64,000 nt of DNA from Bacteroidales bacterium (lineage in GTDB: Bacteria; Bacteroidota; Bacteroidia; Bacteroidales; G3-4614): the NCBI GenBank assembly GCA_015061035.1, contig SUXK01000003.1, forward strand, positions 156,700 through 220,699, in the 5' to 3' direction. The notes beneath the pieces are model-generated. The model saw only the letters and a list, made by a program, of their open reading frames with translations. It made no database searches and had not been told where the DNA came from. Positions 8,431 to 17,622 of the stretch are shown here, one piece after another; within the stretch, counting starts at the first letter, position 1, and each line of letters starts with the position of its first letter. Made by a program: the position numbers and the translations under genes.

Positions 8431-9066
8431 CTATTCGTTTATTAGAAATTTAATAGGGAGTCTTTTTATAGCATACCCTTCGGCAAGTAACCACTCTATC
8501 ACTCTTGGTAGAGCCTCTTTAAGGTTACGTTGTGCTTTTATTGAGTCGTGGAAAACAATAATAGAGCCGTTACGGGTATATTTCTTTACAATCTCCACAA
8601 CCTCATCGGGAGTTAAGTTCTTACTATAATCTCTACTAACAACGTCCCACATTATTATATGATAGCCTGCCTTTTGGAGAGCAACCTTTTGTCTAAATCG
8701 CATATGTCCGTGCGGAGGGCGAAATAGTGGACTGTTTATTAGTGTATTGGCAGCCTCAACATTTTTAAGATAGTTTCTTGTTCTGAACTTCATACCCTGT
8801 ATATGGTTTTGGGTATGGTTGCCAGTCAAATGACCTCTGTTCAGCACCTCTTGATACAACTCTTTATGTCGGGCAACATTGTCTCCAACACAAAAGAAGG
8901 TTGCTTTAATGTTATAGTGGTCTAAAATATTCAGTACCCAAGGTGTAACCTCAGGTACTGGACCATCATCAAAAGTCAGATATACTGTTTTGTTTTTTCG
9001 TGGTATTCGCCATATAGTTTCAGGATACAACATCCTGTACATATATGGTGGTTGCTCTATTAACAT
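8431..9066 (-). CDS. Polysaccharide deacetylase (NodB domain)
   Basis: The 211-residue protein is a NodB-type carbohydrate esterase (family 4). Motif 1 is LTFDDGPVPEVTPWVL (residues ~30-45, catalytic Asp), motif 2 is HLTGNHTQNH (~77, metal histidines), motif 3 is FRPPHGHMR (~115), and motifs 4/5 are MWDVVSRDY and SIIVFHDS. All metal-binding residues are present. No signal peptide is visible, so location is uncertain. Such enzymes remove N-acetyl groups from peptidoglycan or other amino sugars. It is 10 bp downstream of the DUF2723 gene and is probably the last gene of the miaB unit. Confidence 0.88.
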   Translation of the reverse strand: MLIEQPPYMYRMLYPETIWRIPRKNKTVYLTFDDGPVPEVTPWVLNILDHYNIKATFFCVGDNVARHKELYQEVLNRGHLTGNHTQNHIQGMKFRTRNYLKNVEAANTLINSPLFRPPHGHMRFRQKVALQKAGYHIIMWDVVSRDYSKNLTPDEVVEIVKKYTRNGSIIVFHDSIKAQRNLKEALPRVIEWLLAEGYAIKRLPIKFLINE

Positions 9067-9076
9067 ATCTCTTCTA

Positions 9077-12000
9077 TTATGACTCTTTAAACAAGTTGTA
9101 ACCTAAATCACTGAGAGCGTAAAGATACTTTTCGGCACTCTCTTCATCGCCTTGTTGTATAAAGAATTGAATAATTGTTTTTAATGTGTATTCCTGTCTT
9201 AAATACTCTTGAGATATTGATCTGAGTTTATTGTATTCCAATGTTCTGAACCAACTCATATACTCCATTGAGTTATCGGCAATTTCAGTTAGCAGGGCTT
9301 TTCCCTTTTCAGTTTCGCCCAAACTATAATATGCCATTGCAGGTTGAATTGATAGGTAATCGTGTTTTGTTGCCGATGCTGGTATCTTCTCCATCATCTT
9401 ATCAAGAACATTCAAAGCCATATCGTACTTATCTTCCATTATCAATGCCTCAGCAAGGTCAATAAACAACATACGCATAGTATATGTCATTTTGCGAACG
9501 GTTTCATCTAAATATACATTAGGATTATCAACACCGCCCCACTCAAATTTGTTCATCATATTATCGTACATTGTCTCGGTATCAACCAATCCGTCACTCT
9601 CTGTATCGTTGTTTAAAACAGGAAGTATTCTGTATGCCAAACCAACCTTAACAAAGTGTTTGTCTAAATTCAGATACATATCAGGGCCAACAGTTACTGC
9701 ATAGTAGATAGGTCTCTCCCAGTTATCCTTTGCAATAGAGTTAAGCATACTCAATACCGATAATTGATTTAGCATCAAGGCATCGTTATTTGCCAACTCT
9801 ATATCAATTCTGTCGGTAGCATACCCTTTTAAGTCGGCAGGAATTTTATCTGCTACTGCTGCTGAATCAACATCAATATAGAGGTTACTGTTAGGTATAT
9901 GGTCAATAGATATACCATATTCAGGTATATATTTATTATCCTTATCCTCTGATATAAGGTAATTCATTGCTTTGTCAAGTTCCATGTCGTAACCATAGCC
10001 TCTGTCAAGAACGTATGCGTATGAGAGTTTACCATTACCATATCTGCTTCTATCCATCTCAATAGGTAGAGGAGTAGATTCGTATGCCTGGCTCTTCATT
10101 TGGTCAATATACCAATCAGTTTGAAGATAACTCAAGTTACAAACCCTCACATCTGTTCTGTAACCCTCAGTCTCTTGAACATACCACAATGGGAATGTGT
10201 CGTTATCGCCATTTGTGAATATAATACCGTTCTCCTCAACACAACTCAAATAGTTTTTACCAAAATCACGTGCTGCATAGCGTCCCGAGCGGTCGTGGTC
10301 ATCCCAGTTTTGTGCTGCCATCTGAACAGGAACAAACAAGCATAGTATAGCAGTTGCAAGAGCAACAATAGAGTTATCTCTATCTTTAAGAAGGTATTTT
10401 TTAATAATACTATATATACCTAAAACTCCCATACCAATCCATATAGCAAAGGCGTAGAAAGAGCCTGCGTAGGCATAATCCCTCTCTCTTGGTTGGTAAG
10501 GTGTTTGGTTAAGATAGATAACAATAGCCAAACCTGTCATAAAGAACAGGAAGAAGGTTACCCAGAAACTCTCAATACCCTTTTGTCCCGAGAATGCTTG
10601 ATAGAACAGACCAATCAATCCAAGTAGAAGAGGTAACATATAATATACGTTTCTGCCTTTGTTGTTCATCAAGTCCGAAGGCAAGTTCTCGCCCTCAATA
10701 TGTTTGTCAATAAAACTGAAACCAGTAATCCAATTACCTTTGTGTAACTCACCGTGACCTTGAATATCGTTTTGGCGTCCTGCAAAGTTCCACATAAAGT
10801 AGCGCCAATACATATAGTTTACCTGATAACTCAAAAAGAATCTTATATTTTCGGCAAATGTAGGTTTCTCTACATATCTGATACCACTATTAGTTTTAAC
10901 CCTAACCTTATTTGTTTTATTGCCATCTTTACTCCACTCTTTGTATGCCTCAACGTGATGCGATTGGTTACTATACATACGAGGGAATAACATATTCAAC
11001 TCGGGTTGATATGTGTAATCCTTTTTATGGTCTGTCACAACATATTTATCAGGCTCGTTCTCATTCTTTTTAATAGTGCGTTTCCATATTGCTTTGCCCT
11101 CTTTTACTTCGGGATTACCATTTGCATCTCTAACAATATCCGATGTGTATGTATATCCGTACAACAGAGGTCTTTCGCCATACTGCTCGCGGTTAAGATA
11201 ACTCGATAGAGCAAATACATCTTCAGGAGAGTTTTGGTCCATTGGAGTATTTGCAGTAGAGCGTAACAAGATAATAGCATACGATGAGTATCCTATAAAT
11301 ATCACCATTATACAAGTTAAAACTGTATTGAGCAATCTTATGTTTACCTTCTTGCTTGCAAAGGTTACAACAATTAGTGCTGCAACAATTAGCAATGATA
11401 ATAATATACTTTCGCTAACAAAAGGAAGTCCTACCATTATCAAACTCACAATGAACGACAATTTAAGTCTGTTCAAGTTCTTTTGGGTAAAGGTCTCATA
11501 CAATCCCCAGCAGATTGATGCAATAACCAAGAAGAAGTATGCAATAACGCCAGTATTGTAAGGAGCCCCAAAAACATTAACAAAAAGGAGTTCTGCCCAA
11601 CCAGCAACCTTTATAAATCCGGGAACCAATCCGTAAAGAATAAAGAATATTAGGGCAAACGAAACCAATAAAGCAATTATAGAACCTTTTGCCGATGGCT
11701 CTTTCCACTTCTTATAGTAATAGATAAGAACAATAGCGGGGATACACAATAAGTTCAACAAGTGAACAGCAATTGAGATACCTATAATGTATGCAATTAA
11801 AATAATATATCTGTTAGCGTGGGGTTCATCGGCGTGGTTTTCCCATTTAAGGATAAGCCACACAACCAGTGCTGTACAGAACGAAGAGTATGCATATACC
11901 TCTCCCTCAACAGCCGAAAACCAGAATGTGTCGCTGAAAGTGTATGCTAAAGCACCAACAGCACCAGCACCCATTATGGCAATAGTGTTTGTTAAAGAGT

Positions 12001-12331
12001 AGTTATCACCCTTGATAACAATTTTACGGGCAAGAGCAGTAATTGTCCAGAATAGCAACAAAATAGTTGCAGCACTAAACATTGCCGACATAAAGTTTAT
12101 GCACCATGCCACTTGTGATGGGTCAGATGCAAAGTTGGCAAAAAACCTACCAGTAAGCATAAAAATAGGGTTACCGGGTGGGTGTCCAACCTCTAATTTG
12201 TATGCCGATGATATAAACTCTCCGCAATCCCAGAAACTTGCGGTTGGCTCTAAAGTAAGGGTATAGACAATACCAGCAATTAAGAACATTGCCCATCCCA
12301 TTATGTTATTCAATTTTTTATACAATTCCAT
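9077..12331 (-). CDS. DUF2723 multi-span membrane protein (GT-C glycosyltransferase-like) with helical C-terminus
   Basis: The 1084-residue protein begins with the DUF2723 signature: a first membrane helix with TLEPTASFWDCGEFISSAYKLEVGHPPGNPIF (around residues 24-57, containing the acidic D-C-G-E loop typical of GT-C sugar transferases), followed by about a dozen membrane segments. A second cluster of helices around residues 545-655 includes YLNQTPYQPRERDYAYAGSF. The last ~150 residues are soluble and TPR-like (ALIMEDKYDMALNVLDKM, MAYYSLGETEKGKALL). DUF2723 proteins are widespread in Bacteroidota and are regarded as likely O-mannosyltransferase-like enzymes, but the substrate here is unproven. 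It lies between miaB and the deacetylase. Confidence 0.85.
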   Translation of the reverse strand: MELYKKLNNIMGWAMFLIAGIVYTLTLEPTASFWDCGEFISSAYKLEVGHPPGNPIFMLTGRFFANFASDPSQVAWCINFMSAMFSAATILLLFWTITALARKIVIKGDNYSLTNTIAIMGAGAVGALAYTFSDTFWFSAVEGEVYAYSSFCTALVVWLILKWENHADEPHANRYIILIAYIIGISIAVHLLNLLCIPAIVLIYYYKKWKEPSAKGSIIALLVSFALIFFILYGLVPGFIKVAGWAELLFVNVFGAPYNTGVIAYFFLVIASICWGLYETFTQKNLNRLKLSFIVSLIMVGLPFVSESILLSLLIVAALIVVTFASKKVNIRLLNTVLTCIMVIFIGYSSYAIILLRSTANTPMDQNSPEDVFALSSYLNREQYGERPLLYGYTYTSDIVRDANGNPEVKEGKAIWKRTIKKNENEPDKYVVTDHKKDYTYQPELNMLFPRMYSNQSHHVEAYKEWSKDGNKTNKVRVKTNSGIRYVEKPTFAENIRFFLSYQVNYMYWRYFMWNFAGRQNDIQGHGELHKGNWITGFSFIDKHIEGENLPSDLMNNKGRNVYYMLPLLLGLIGLFYQAFSGQKGIESFWVTFFLFFMTGLAIVIYLNQTPYQPRERDYAYAGSFYAFAIWIGMGVLGIYSIIKKYLLKDRDNSIVALATAILCLFVPVQMAAQNWDDHDRSGRYAARDFGKNYLSCVEENGIIFTNGDNDTFPLWYVQETEGYRTDVRVCNLSYLQTDWYIDQMKSQAYESTPLPIEMDRSRYGNGKLSYAYVLDRGYGYDMELDKAMNYLISEDKDNKYIPEYGISIDHIPNSNLYIDVDSAAVADKIPADLKGYATDRIDIELANNDALMLNQLSVLSMLNSIAKDNWERPIYYAVTVGPDMYLNLDKHFVKVGLAYRILPVLNNDTESDGLVDTETMYDNMMNKFEWGGVDNPNVYLDETVRKMTYTMRMLFIDLAEALIMEDKYDMALNVLDKMMEKIPASATKHDYLSIQPAMAYYSLGETEKGKALLTEIADNSMEYMSWFRTLEYNKLRSISQEYLRQEYTLKTIIQFFIQQGDEESAEKYLYALSDLGYNLFKES

Positions 12332-12370
12332 ATTTTGAATATGCTAAATCTAACAACTAAAAACTAAAAC

Positions 12371-13702
12371 TCAATCAACTGTTCTACCCAAGAGTGTTGC
12401 CGAAGAAGAGTCGTAAATCTCCACCATCACTCTATCACCAATGTGGTAATTACCTTTGTCAAACACAACAGTTTTATTTTGAGGTGTTCTTCCACAAAGT
12501 TGTTCGCGAGAGCGTTTTGAGAATCCCTCTACCAGTACCTCAAAACGTTTTCCAATATCACGGCGGTTACTCTCTGCCGATAATTCGTTTTGCAACTCAA
12601 TCATACGTTGAAGCCTTGCAATCTTAACCTCTTCGCTAATGTTGTCGGGCAATTTCTTTGATGCAAAAGTTCCGGGACGTTCAGAGTATTTAAACATAAA
12701 TGAAGAGTCAAAGCCAACCTCACGCATAAGCGACAAAGTCTCCTCAAACTCCTCCTCAGTCTCAGAGTGGAAACCACTGAACATATCGGTTGATATACCG
12801 CAGTCAGGAATATATCTTCTTATTGCAGCAATTCTCTCTAAATACCATTCGCGAGTATATTTGCGATTCATCAGAGCCAGAATTCTGTTAGAACCCGATT
12901 GAACAGGCAGATGAATATGGTTACAAATATTATCGCACTCAGCAATGGTTTTTAAAATCTCATCGCTCATATCTTTGGGGTGAGAAGTTGTAAAACGCAC
13001 TCTTATACCATCTCCTGCCTCAGTTGAGACCATACGAAGAAGTGCAGGGAAATCGGTTTTATTACCATTCTCATCTTCAAACATATAAGAGTTAACGTTT
13101 TGACCTAAAAGAGTAATCTCCTTAATACCATTGTTTTTAAGTTCGTTCAACTCATTAAGAATACTTTGAGGTGGACGGCTTCTCTCTCTTCCGCGAGTAT
13201 ATGGAACAATACAATAAGAGCAGAAGTTATTGCAACCACGCATAATAGATATAAATCCTGAGATTGATTTACCAATCTTACGAGGTAGAATATCTTTGTA
13301 TGTCTCAACAGTTGAGAGTTCAATATTAATAGCCTTCTCGCCACACTCCACAGCACCCACAAGGTTGGGAAGGTCGTTATAAGCATCGGGACCAGCAACA
13401 AGGTCAACACCGTAGTTATTTATAAGGTCATCCTTAACCCTCTCAGCCATACATCCAATAACACCCACAATAAGTTTACCCTTCTTATGGCGTAAACTAT
13501 TCATAAATTGCAAGCGTCCCAAAACCTTTTGTTCGGCATTATCTCTAATAGAGCAGGTGTTAAGGAATACAGCATCGGCATCGTTAATGTCATCACAAAG
13601 CATATATCCGCAAGTAGCCATAATAGAGGCAACTACTTCGCTATCTGCCACGTTCATCTGACACCCGTATGTTTCAATAAATAGTTTTTTATCCTCCGAC
13701 AT
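12371..13702 (-). CDS. miaB: tRNA-2-methylthio-N6-dimethylallyladenosine synthase
   Basis: At 443 residues this is a complete methylthiotransferase. The N-terminal UPF0004 domain has its three cluster cysteines in ETYGCQMN (~15), LNTCSIRD (~50) and VIGCMAER (~84). The radical-SAM motif is RGCNNFCSYCIVPYTRGRERSRP (residues ~155-177). A C-terminal TRAM domain ends the protein. It adds a methylthio group to i6A37 of tRNAs. It is the first gene of a minus-strand unit, with a promoter box TATTTTTG on the minus strand 34 bp upstream, inside the palindromic element at 13737-13809. Confidence 0.96.
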   Translation of the reverse strand: MSEDKKLFIETYGCQMNVADSEVVASIMATCGYMLCDDINDADAVFLNTCSIRDNAEQKVLGRLQFMNSLRHKKGKLIVGVIGCMAERVKDDLINNYGVDLVAGPDAYNDLPNLVGAVECGEKAINIELSTVETYKDILPRKIGKSISGFISIMRGCNNFCSYCIVPYTRGRERSRPPQSILNELNELKNNGIKEITLLGQNVNSYMFEDENGNKTDFPALLRMVSTEAGDGIRVRFTTSHPKDMSDEILKTIAECDNICNHIHLPVQSGSNRILALMNRKYTREWYLERIAAIRRYIPDCGISTDMFSGFHSETEEEFEETLSLMREVGFDSSFMFKYSERPGTFASKKLPDNISEEVKIARLQRMIELQNELSAESNRRDIGKRFEVLVEGFSKRSREQLCGRTPQNKTVVFDKGNYHIGDRVMVEIYDSSSATLLGRTVD

Positions 13703-13736
13703 ATTTTATTTATCAGAATAATTTGTAAATTTGACA

Positions 13737-13809
13737 CAAAAATAATGATTAGAGAGCAAAATAATATCAAGTTTACTTGAATATTTTACAGAGAGCGAGA
13801 GTATTTTTG
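13737..13809. promoter_or_regulatory. Palindromic divergent promoter element (copy 1)
   Basis: The left edge is CAAAAATA, which is a minus-strand -7 box TATTTTTG for miaB. The right edge (13802-13809) is TATTTTTG, the plus-strand -7 box for the CoA-transferase gene. Between them lies a near-palindrome with core CAAGTTTACTTG inside AT-rich arms (about 13764-13786). The same core and edges recur at 45582-45649 and 60826-60900. Confidence 0.7.
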
Positions 13810-13847
13810 CTAAAAAGGCAGATAAAAATATAAAAACAATACAGATT

Positions 13848-15326
13848 ATGGCATTTAAAGTAATAACAGCCCAAGAGGCAGCATCGTATATAGAGAACGG
13901 TGCGAAAATAGGATTTGGTGGATTTACTGCATCAGGAACACCAAAAGTAGTTTCAGCCGCATTGGCAGAGAAAGCAGAGGCTGAGCATGAGGCAGGTAGA
14001 GAGTTTAAAGTATCGTTATACACAGGAGCATCATCGGGCGATATGCTTGACGGAGCATTGGCTCGTGCAAAAGCAATAGATGCACGCACACCATACCAAT
14101 CAAACAAATCCTCACGCGAAGGCATCAATAAAAACGAGATACAATACTTTGATATGCACCTTTCGCATTTGGCACAAAACCTACGTTACGGATTCTATGG
14201 TAAGTTAGATTTTGCCATTGTTGAGGCATGTAAAGTATATGATGATGGTCGTATAATACCATGTATGGGAGTAGGTATTGCACCAACAGTATGCGATTTG
14301 GCAGAGAAGGTTATCATTGAGTTGAATCATCACACCCCTGAGGCAATAGAGGGATTTCACGATATTTATCAACCAGCCGATCCTCCATATCGTAAAGAGA
14401 TACCCATTTATACCCCATCCGATAGAGTAGGAGTACCATATATACAAATTGAGCCCTCAAAAATCATAGGTATAGTAGAGAGTAACCTACCCGATGGTGT
14501 AGCACCATTTACACCAGCCGATGAAACAACCAATAAGATTGGCGAGAATGTATGTAACTTCTTGGTATCAGAGTTGAAAGCAGGACGTATACCTTCATCA
14601 TTCCTACCCATACAATCAGGAGTAGGAAACATAGCAAATGCAGTCTTAGGCTCACTTGGTACAAACCCAGATATTCCACCATTTGAGATGTACACAGAGG
14701 TTGTGCAAGATTCTGTTGTTGGATTGATGAAGAGCGGAAAATGTAAATTTGCAAGTGGATGCTCTCTAACTGTCAGCGATGCAGTAATGGAAGAGATAAT
14801 ATCAGATGTTGATTTCTTCCGCGATAAGATAGTTTTACGTCCACAGGAGTTATCAAACAACCCAGAGGTAGTTCGCCGTATGGGACTTATTACCATAAAC
14901 ACTGCACTTGAGGCAGATATATTTGGTAACATAAACTCAACCCACGTAACAGGAACAAAAATGATGAATGGAATAGGAGGTTCGGGCGACTTTACTCGTA
15001 ACGCTTACCTATCAATATTCACATGTCCATCAATAGCAAAAGGTGGTAAAATTAGTGCCATAGTACCTATGGTATCGCATCTTGACCACAGTGAACACTC
15101 TGTATCAATACTTATCACAGAGCAAGGAGTTGCCGACCTTCGTGGTAAATCACCTCGCCAAAGAGCAGAGGCAATAATTGAGAACTGCGCCCACCCAATG
15201 TATCGTCCACTACTTCGCAAGTACCTTGAGATGGGAGCAGGACACACTCCTCACACTCTGTCAGCAGCCTTTGCAATGCACACAGCATTTAATGAAACAG
15301 GCGATATGAGTACAGCAGAGTTTTAA
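13848..15326 (+). CDS. Acetyl-CoA hydrolase/transferase family protein (succinate:acetate CoA-transferase type)
   Basis: The 492-residue protein matches the AarC/Cat1/Ach1 family in length and order. Visible landmarks are IGFGGFTASGTPK near the start, SGVGNIANAVLGSLG around residue 250, the segment FEMYTEVVQDS (~280) containing the glutamate expected to form the CoA-thioester intermediate, and the C-terminal GVADLRGKSPRQRAEAII. The likely reaction is CoA exchange between acyl-CoA and acetate or succinate, useful in a fermenter that makes these acids. Pure hydrolase activity is the alternative. It is monocistronic, with its own promoter at 13802-13809 and a terminator at 15359-15390. Confidence 0.9.
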   Translation: MAFKVITAQEAASYIENGAKIGFGGFTASGTPKVVSAALAEKAEAEHEAGREFKVSLYTGASSGDMLDGALARAKAIDARTPYQSNKSSREGINKNEIQYFDMHLSHLAQNLRYGFYGKLDFAIVEACKVYDDGRIIPCMGVGIAPTVCDLAEKVIIELNHHTPEAIEGFHDIYQPADPPYRKEIPIYTPSDRVGVPYIQIEPSKIIGIVESNLPDGVAPFTPADETTNKIGENVCNFLVSELKAGRIPSSFLPIQSGVGNIANAVLGSLGTNPDIPPFEMYTEVVQDSVVGLMKSGKCKFASGCSLTVSDAVMEEIISDVDFFRDKIVLRPQELSNNPEVVRRMGLITINTALEADIFGNINSTHVTGTKMMNGIGGSGDFTRNAYLSIFTCPSIAKGGKISAIVPMVSHLDHSEHSVSILITEQGVADLRGKSPRQRAEAIIENCAHPMYRPLLRKYLEMGAGHTPHTLSAAFAMHTAFNETGDMSTAEF

Positions 15327-15358
15327 AACAGTTTACATACAATACAAATAATATAAAC

Positions 15359-15390
15359 AAATAAAGGGTTGCCACAGCAACCCTTTATTT
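15359..15390. terminator. Bidirectional terminator between convergent genes
   Basis: A perfect inverted repeat, AAATAAAGGGTTGC and its complement around a CACA loop. It gives a 14-bp stem with a U-rich exit on either strand. It serves the CoA-transferase gene from the left and the GIN-domain gene from the right. Confidence 0.9.
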
Positions 15391-15413
15391 GTCATATATG
15401 TATATAGTAATAT

Positions 15414-16148
15414 CTACTCCTTTGCTATTGCAGGCATTACTCTTATCTTATTGTTCTTCCCCGAGATTTTTAGTTCTCCTTTACAGTATGCAGCACCTTT
15501 ACCCCAACTACGAACAGAGATGTCTTTATTCACATGGCAACCAACGTCTCCCTTTCCAAGAATTTTACAAGTAACCTCTTCTGCCACTAAATTATCGGCA
15601 TCAATCTCGCCGCTACCAATGATTGAGTATGTTGCCTTTCTTGTTTTGCCCGATAGAAGAATATCCCCTCTACCTAAACCGCGTTTTACAACCACTTCAT
15701 CGTAAACAATATTTTTACAACGAATTAAACTCTTGTTCAATACTTTTAGTTTCAGTTTGTTGCCCGATACAATACCTTCAGCAGTAAAGTTTGCACCAAC
15801 TGAGCAATCAACTTGAGTAAGTTCTTTTGAATATACATAAACCATTATAACACCAAAGTTTCTGTTATAGCCTCTACCATATCTGATGCTAAGTAATCCG
15901 TTTTTAGATGTTATAGATACAACATCATCTCCTTCTGGGGCGTATATTCTTACTTTGCCAGCCTTACTCTCACTTTGAGCATATACCACGTTAATACCAT
16001 TAAGAATACTTATTTTATTAAAATCGGCAATAGTTGTGTCGCTATACACATAGTTGTATTTCTTAACAGTAACCTCTTTGGCATTTACCGTAACTGTTGC
16101 AATAAAAATTGTTATTACTGCAACAAATAGCAATTTAATTCTCTTCAT
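15414..16148 (-). CDS. Exported head-GIN-domain (DUF2807-like) protein
   Basis: The 244-residue protein has a signal peptide (MKRIKLLFVAVITIFIATVTVNA) and then a repetitive all-beta sequence typical of the putative auto-transporter adhesin head-GIN domain: short strands punctuated by glycine turns (GNKLKLKVLNKSLI, SIIGSGEIDADN, ILGKGDVGC, WGKGAAYCKG), probably a beta-helix. These exported proteins are common in Bacteroidota; no precise function is established. Its first 14 bp overlap the end of dusB, so it is probably the last gene of the purD-dusB unit. Confidence 0.8.
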   Translation of the reverse strand: MKRIKLLFVAVITIFIATVTVNAKEVTVKKYNYVYSDTTIADFNKISILNGINVVYAQSESKAGKVRIYAPEGDDVVSITSKNGLLSIRYGRGYNRNFGVIMVYVYSKELTQVDCSVGANFTAEGIVSGNKLKLKVLNKSLIRCKNIVYDEVVVKRGLGRGDILLSGKTRKATYSIIGSGEIDADNLVAEEVTCKILGKGDVGCHVNKDISVRSWGKGAAYCKGELKISGKNNKIRVMPAIAKE

Positions 16149-17142
16149 CTCCTATTTTGTTATTTAAATATTTCTCCTGTATTGTATCAAAAATTGCGTT
16201 CAGTTCATCCTCTTTCTCAGCTCTCAACATAGCAATTTTTATATCTCTAAAGTTAGGAATACCTTTAAAAAGAGTAGTTGCAGCAAGATGTCGGCGAATG
16301 TGTAAAATACCTCTTCTTTCATCCAACCGAGCAATACTTTCACGCATCTGACGTCTAAAAACATTCATCTTCTCTTCTACAGATAGGGGTTTATATGTGT
16401 CAGGATTTAACATATAACCCTTTATATCGCGAAAAATCCAGGGAGCACCAATAGCACCTCTACCAATCATTATGGCATCGGTCTTATACTCCTCAAACCT
16501 CTCTTTAGCAATTTCGGCAGATGTTACATCTCCGTTACCAATAATAGGTATTTTTATTTTTGGGTTTGCCTTAACTCTTCCAATATAATCCCAATCGGCA
16601 GAACCTGTGTACATTTGACTACGAGTTCGACCATGTATTGAGAGTGCTGCAATTCCACAATCTTGTAGTTCTTCGGCAAGAGTCTCAATTATACGAGAAT
16701 CGTGATCCCATCCTAATCGGGTTTTTACCGTAACAGGAATATCAACCGCCTCAACAACCGCTTTTGTAATTTTTAGCATTTGAGGAATGTTGCGTAACAT
16801 TCCAGCCCCAGCACCTTTTCCTGCAACACGTTTAACAGGGCATCCAAAGTTAATGTCTAATATATCGGGGTTTGCATCTCGGCATATCTTTGCCGCCTCA
16901 ACCATAGGCTCAATCTCCCTACCATATATTTGAATAACCACAGGACGCTCCTCATCACTAATAGAGAGTTTAGCCTCAGTTTTATTAACGTGCCTTATTA
17001 AGGCATCGGCCGATACAAATTCGGTGTAGACCATATCGGCACCAAACTCTTTGCACATAAGACGGAACGAAGCATCTGTTACTCCCTCCATAGGAGCAAG
17101 GAATAAGGGGAAATCTCCGAAATCAAGTTTGCCAATTTTCAT
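16135..17142 (-). CDS. dusB: tRNA-dihydrouridine synthase (DusB type)
   Basis: The 335-residue FMN enzyme reduces uridines in tRNA. The start APMEGVTDASFR (~15), the catalytic-cysteine motif DINFGCPVKRVAGKGAGAG (~96-114), VKTRLGWD (~142), the His region SIHGRTRSQMYTG (~170) and GNGDVTS (~205) all match. A helical RNA-binding C-terminal region follows from ~250. It lies 27 bp downstream of the YqaA/DedA-like gene and overlaps the GIN gene by 14 bp. Confidence 0.93.
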   Translation of the reverse strand: MKIGKLDFGDFPLFLAPMEGVTDASFRLMCKEFGADMVYTEFVSADALIRHVNKTEAKLSISDEERPVVIQIYGREIEPMVEAAKICRDANPDILDINFGCPVKRVAGKGAGAGMLRNIPQMLKITKAVVEAVDIPVTVKTRLGWDHDSRIIETLAEELQDCGIAALSIHGRTRSQMYTGSADWDYIGRVKANPKIKIPIIGNGDVTSAEIAKERFEEYKTDAIMIGRGAIGAPWIFRDIKGYMLNPDTYKPLSVEEKMNVFRRQMRESIARLDERRGILHIRRHLAATTLFKGIPNFRDIKIAMLRAEKEDELNAIFDTIQEKYLNNKIGDEEN

Positions 17143-17169
17143 ACTTTTATTACGTCTTAATTATTTCAA

Positions 17170-17622
17170 TCATAAAAAAAGTTCAACACCTTTTGCTATA
17201 CAAATATAACGTAAAAATTTACCTGCTAACATAGATATATTTGTAATCCATTGGTTAGCCCTCATATATCCCAATGCAACTATAATAATTTCGCCACAAA
17301 AGGGTAAAAATGAGAGAAAAGCAATTATTGCTCCGGGACCTTTTTGTACGTACGAAATACCTTTGTGTAACTTCTCGGGTTTTATTCTAAGATATTTCTC
17401 AATCCACTCTAACTTACCCAACCTTCCAATATAGTAACAAGTTACACCACCCAAAAAATTACCGATAGTTGCAACAATCAACGAGGCAGTCATATTAAAC
17501 CCTGAGGCAAGCAATAGAGTTAAAACAGCCTCAGAACTCAAAGGGAATACCGTTCCAGATATAAAGGCAGATAGGAATAATCCAATATAGCCCCATTCCG
17601 ATAGTTGTGCTACAAAATCCAT
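17170..17622 (-). CDS. YqaA/DedA-like membrane protein
   Basis: A short (150-residue) member of the SNARE-associated/VTT superfamily. It has several hydrophobic segments, an N-terminal GYIGLFLSAFISGTVFPLSSEAVL with the conserved acidic residue and proline, and central FLGGVTCYYIGR...PGAIIAFLSFLPFCGE. The order and length fit the YqaA subgroup rather than full DedA. Family members act in lipid scrambling or envelope homeostasis, but the role here is not known. It overlaps the preceding membrane-protein gene by 13 bp. Confidence 0.75.
   Translation of the reverse strand: MDFVAQLSEWGYIGLFLSAFISGTVFPLSSEAVLTLLLASGFNMTASLIVATIGNFLGGVTCYYIGRLGKLEWIEKYLRIKPEKLHKGISYVQKGPGAIIAFLSFLPFCGEIIIVALGYMRANQWITNISMLAGKFLRYICIAKGVELFL

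Noticed and set aside
13706-14128. A 140-codon minus-strand frame spanning the divergent promoter and the CoA-transferase start
   Set aside because: It crosses the palindromic promoter element and the coding start of a solid gene, and the translated sequence is not protein-like.
14408-14932. A 174-codon open frame on the minus strand inside the CoA-transferase gene
   Set aside because: It is wholly antisense to a well-conserved coding region, and its protein is low in recognisable motifs and rich in Ser/Ile/Pro, as antisense shadows of this codon use are.
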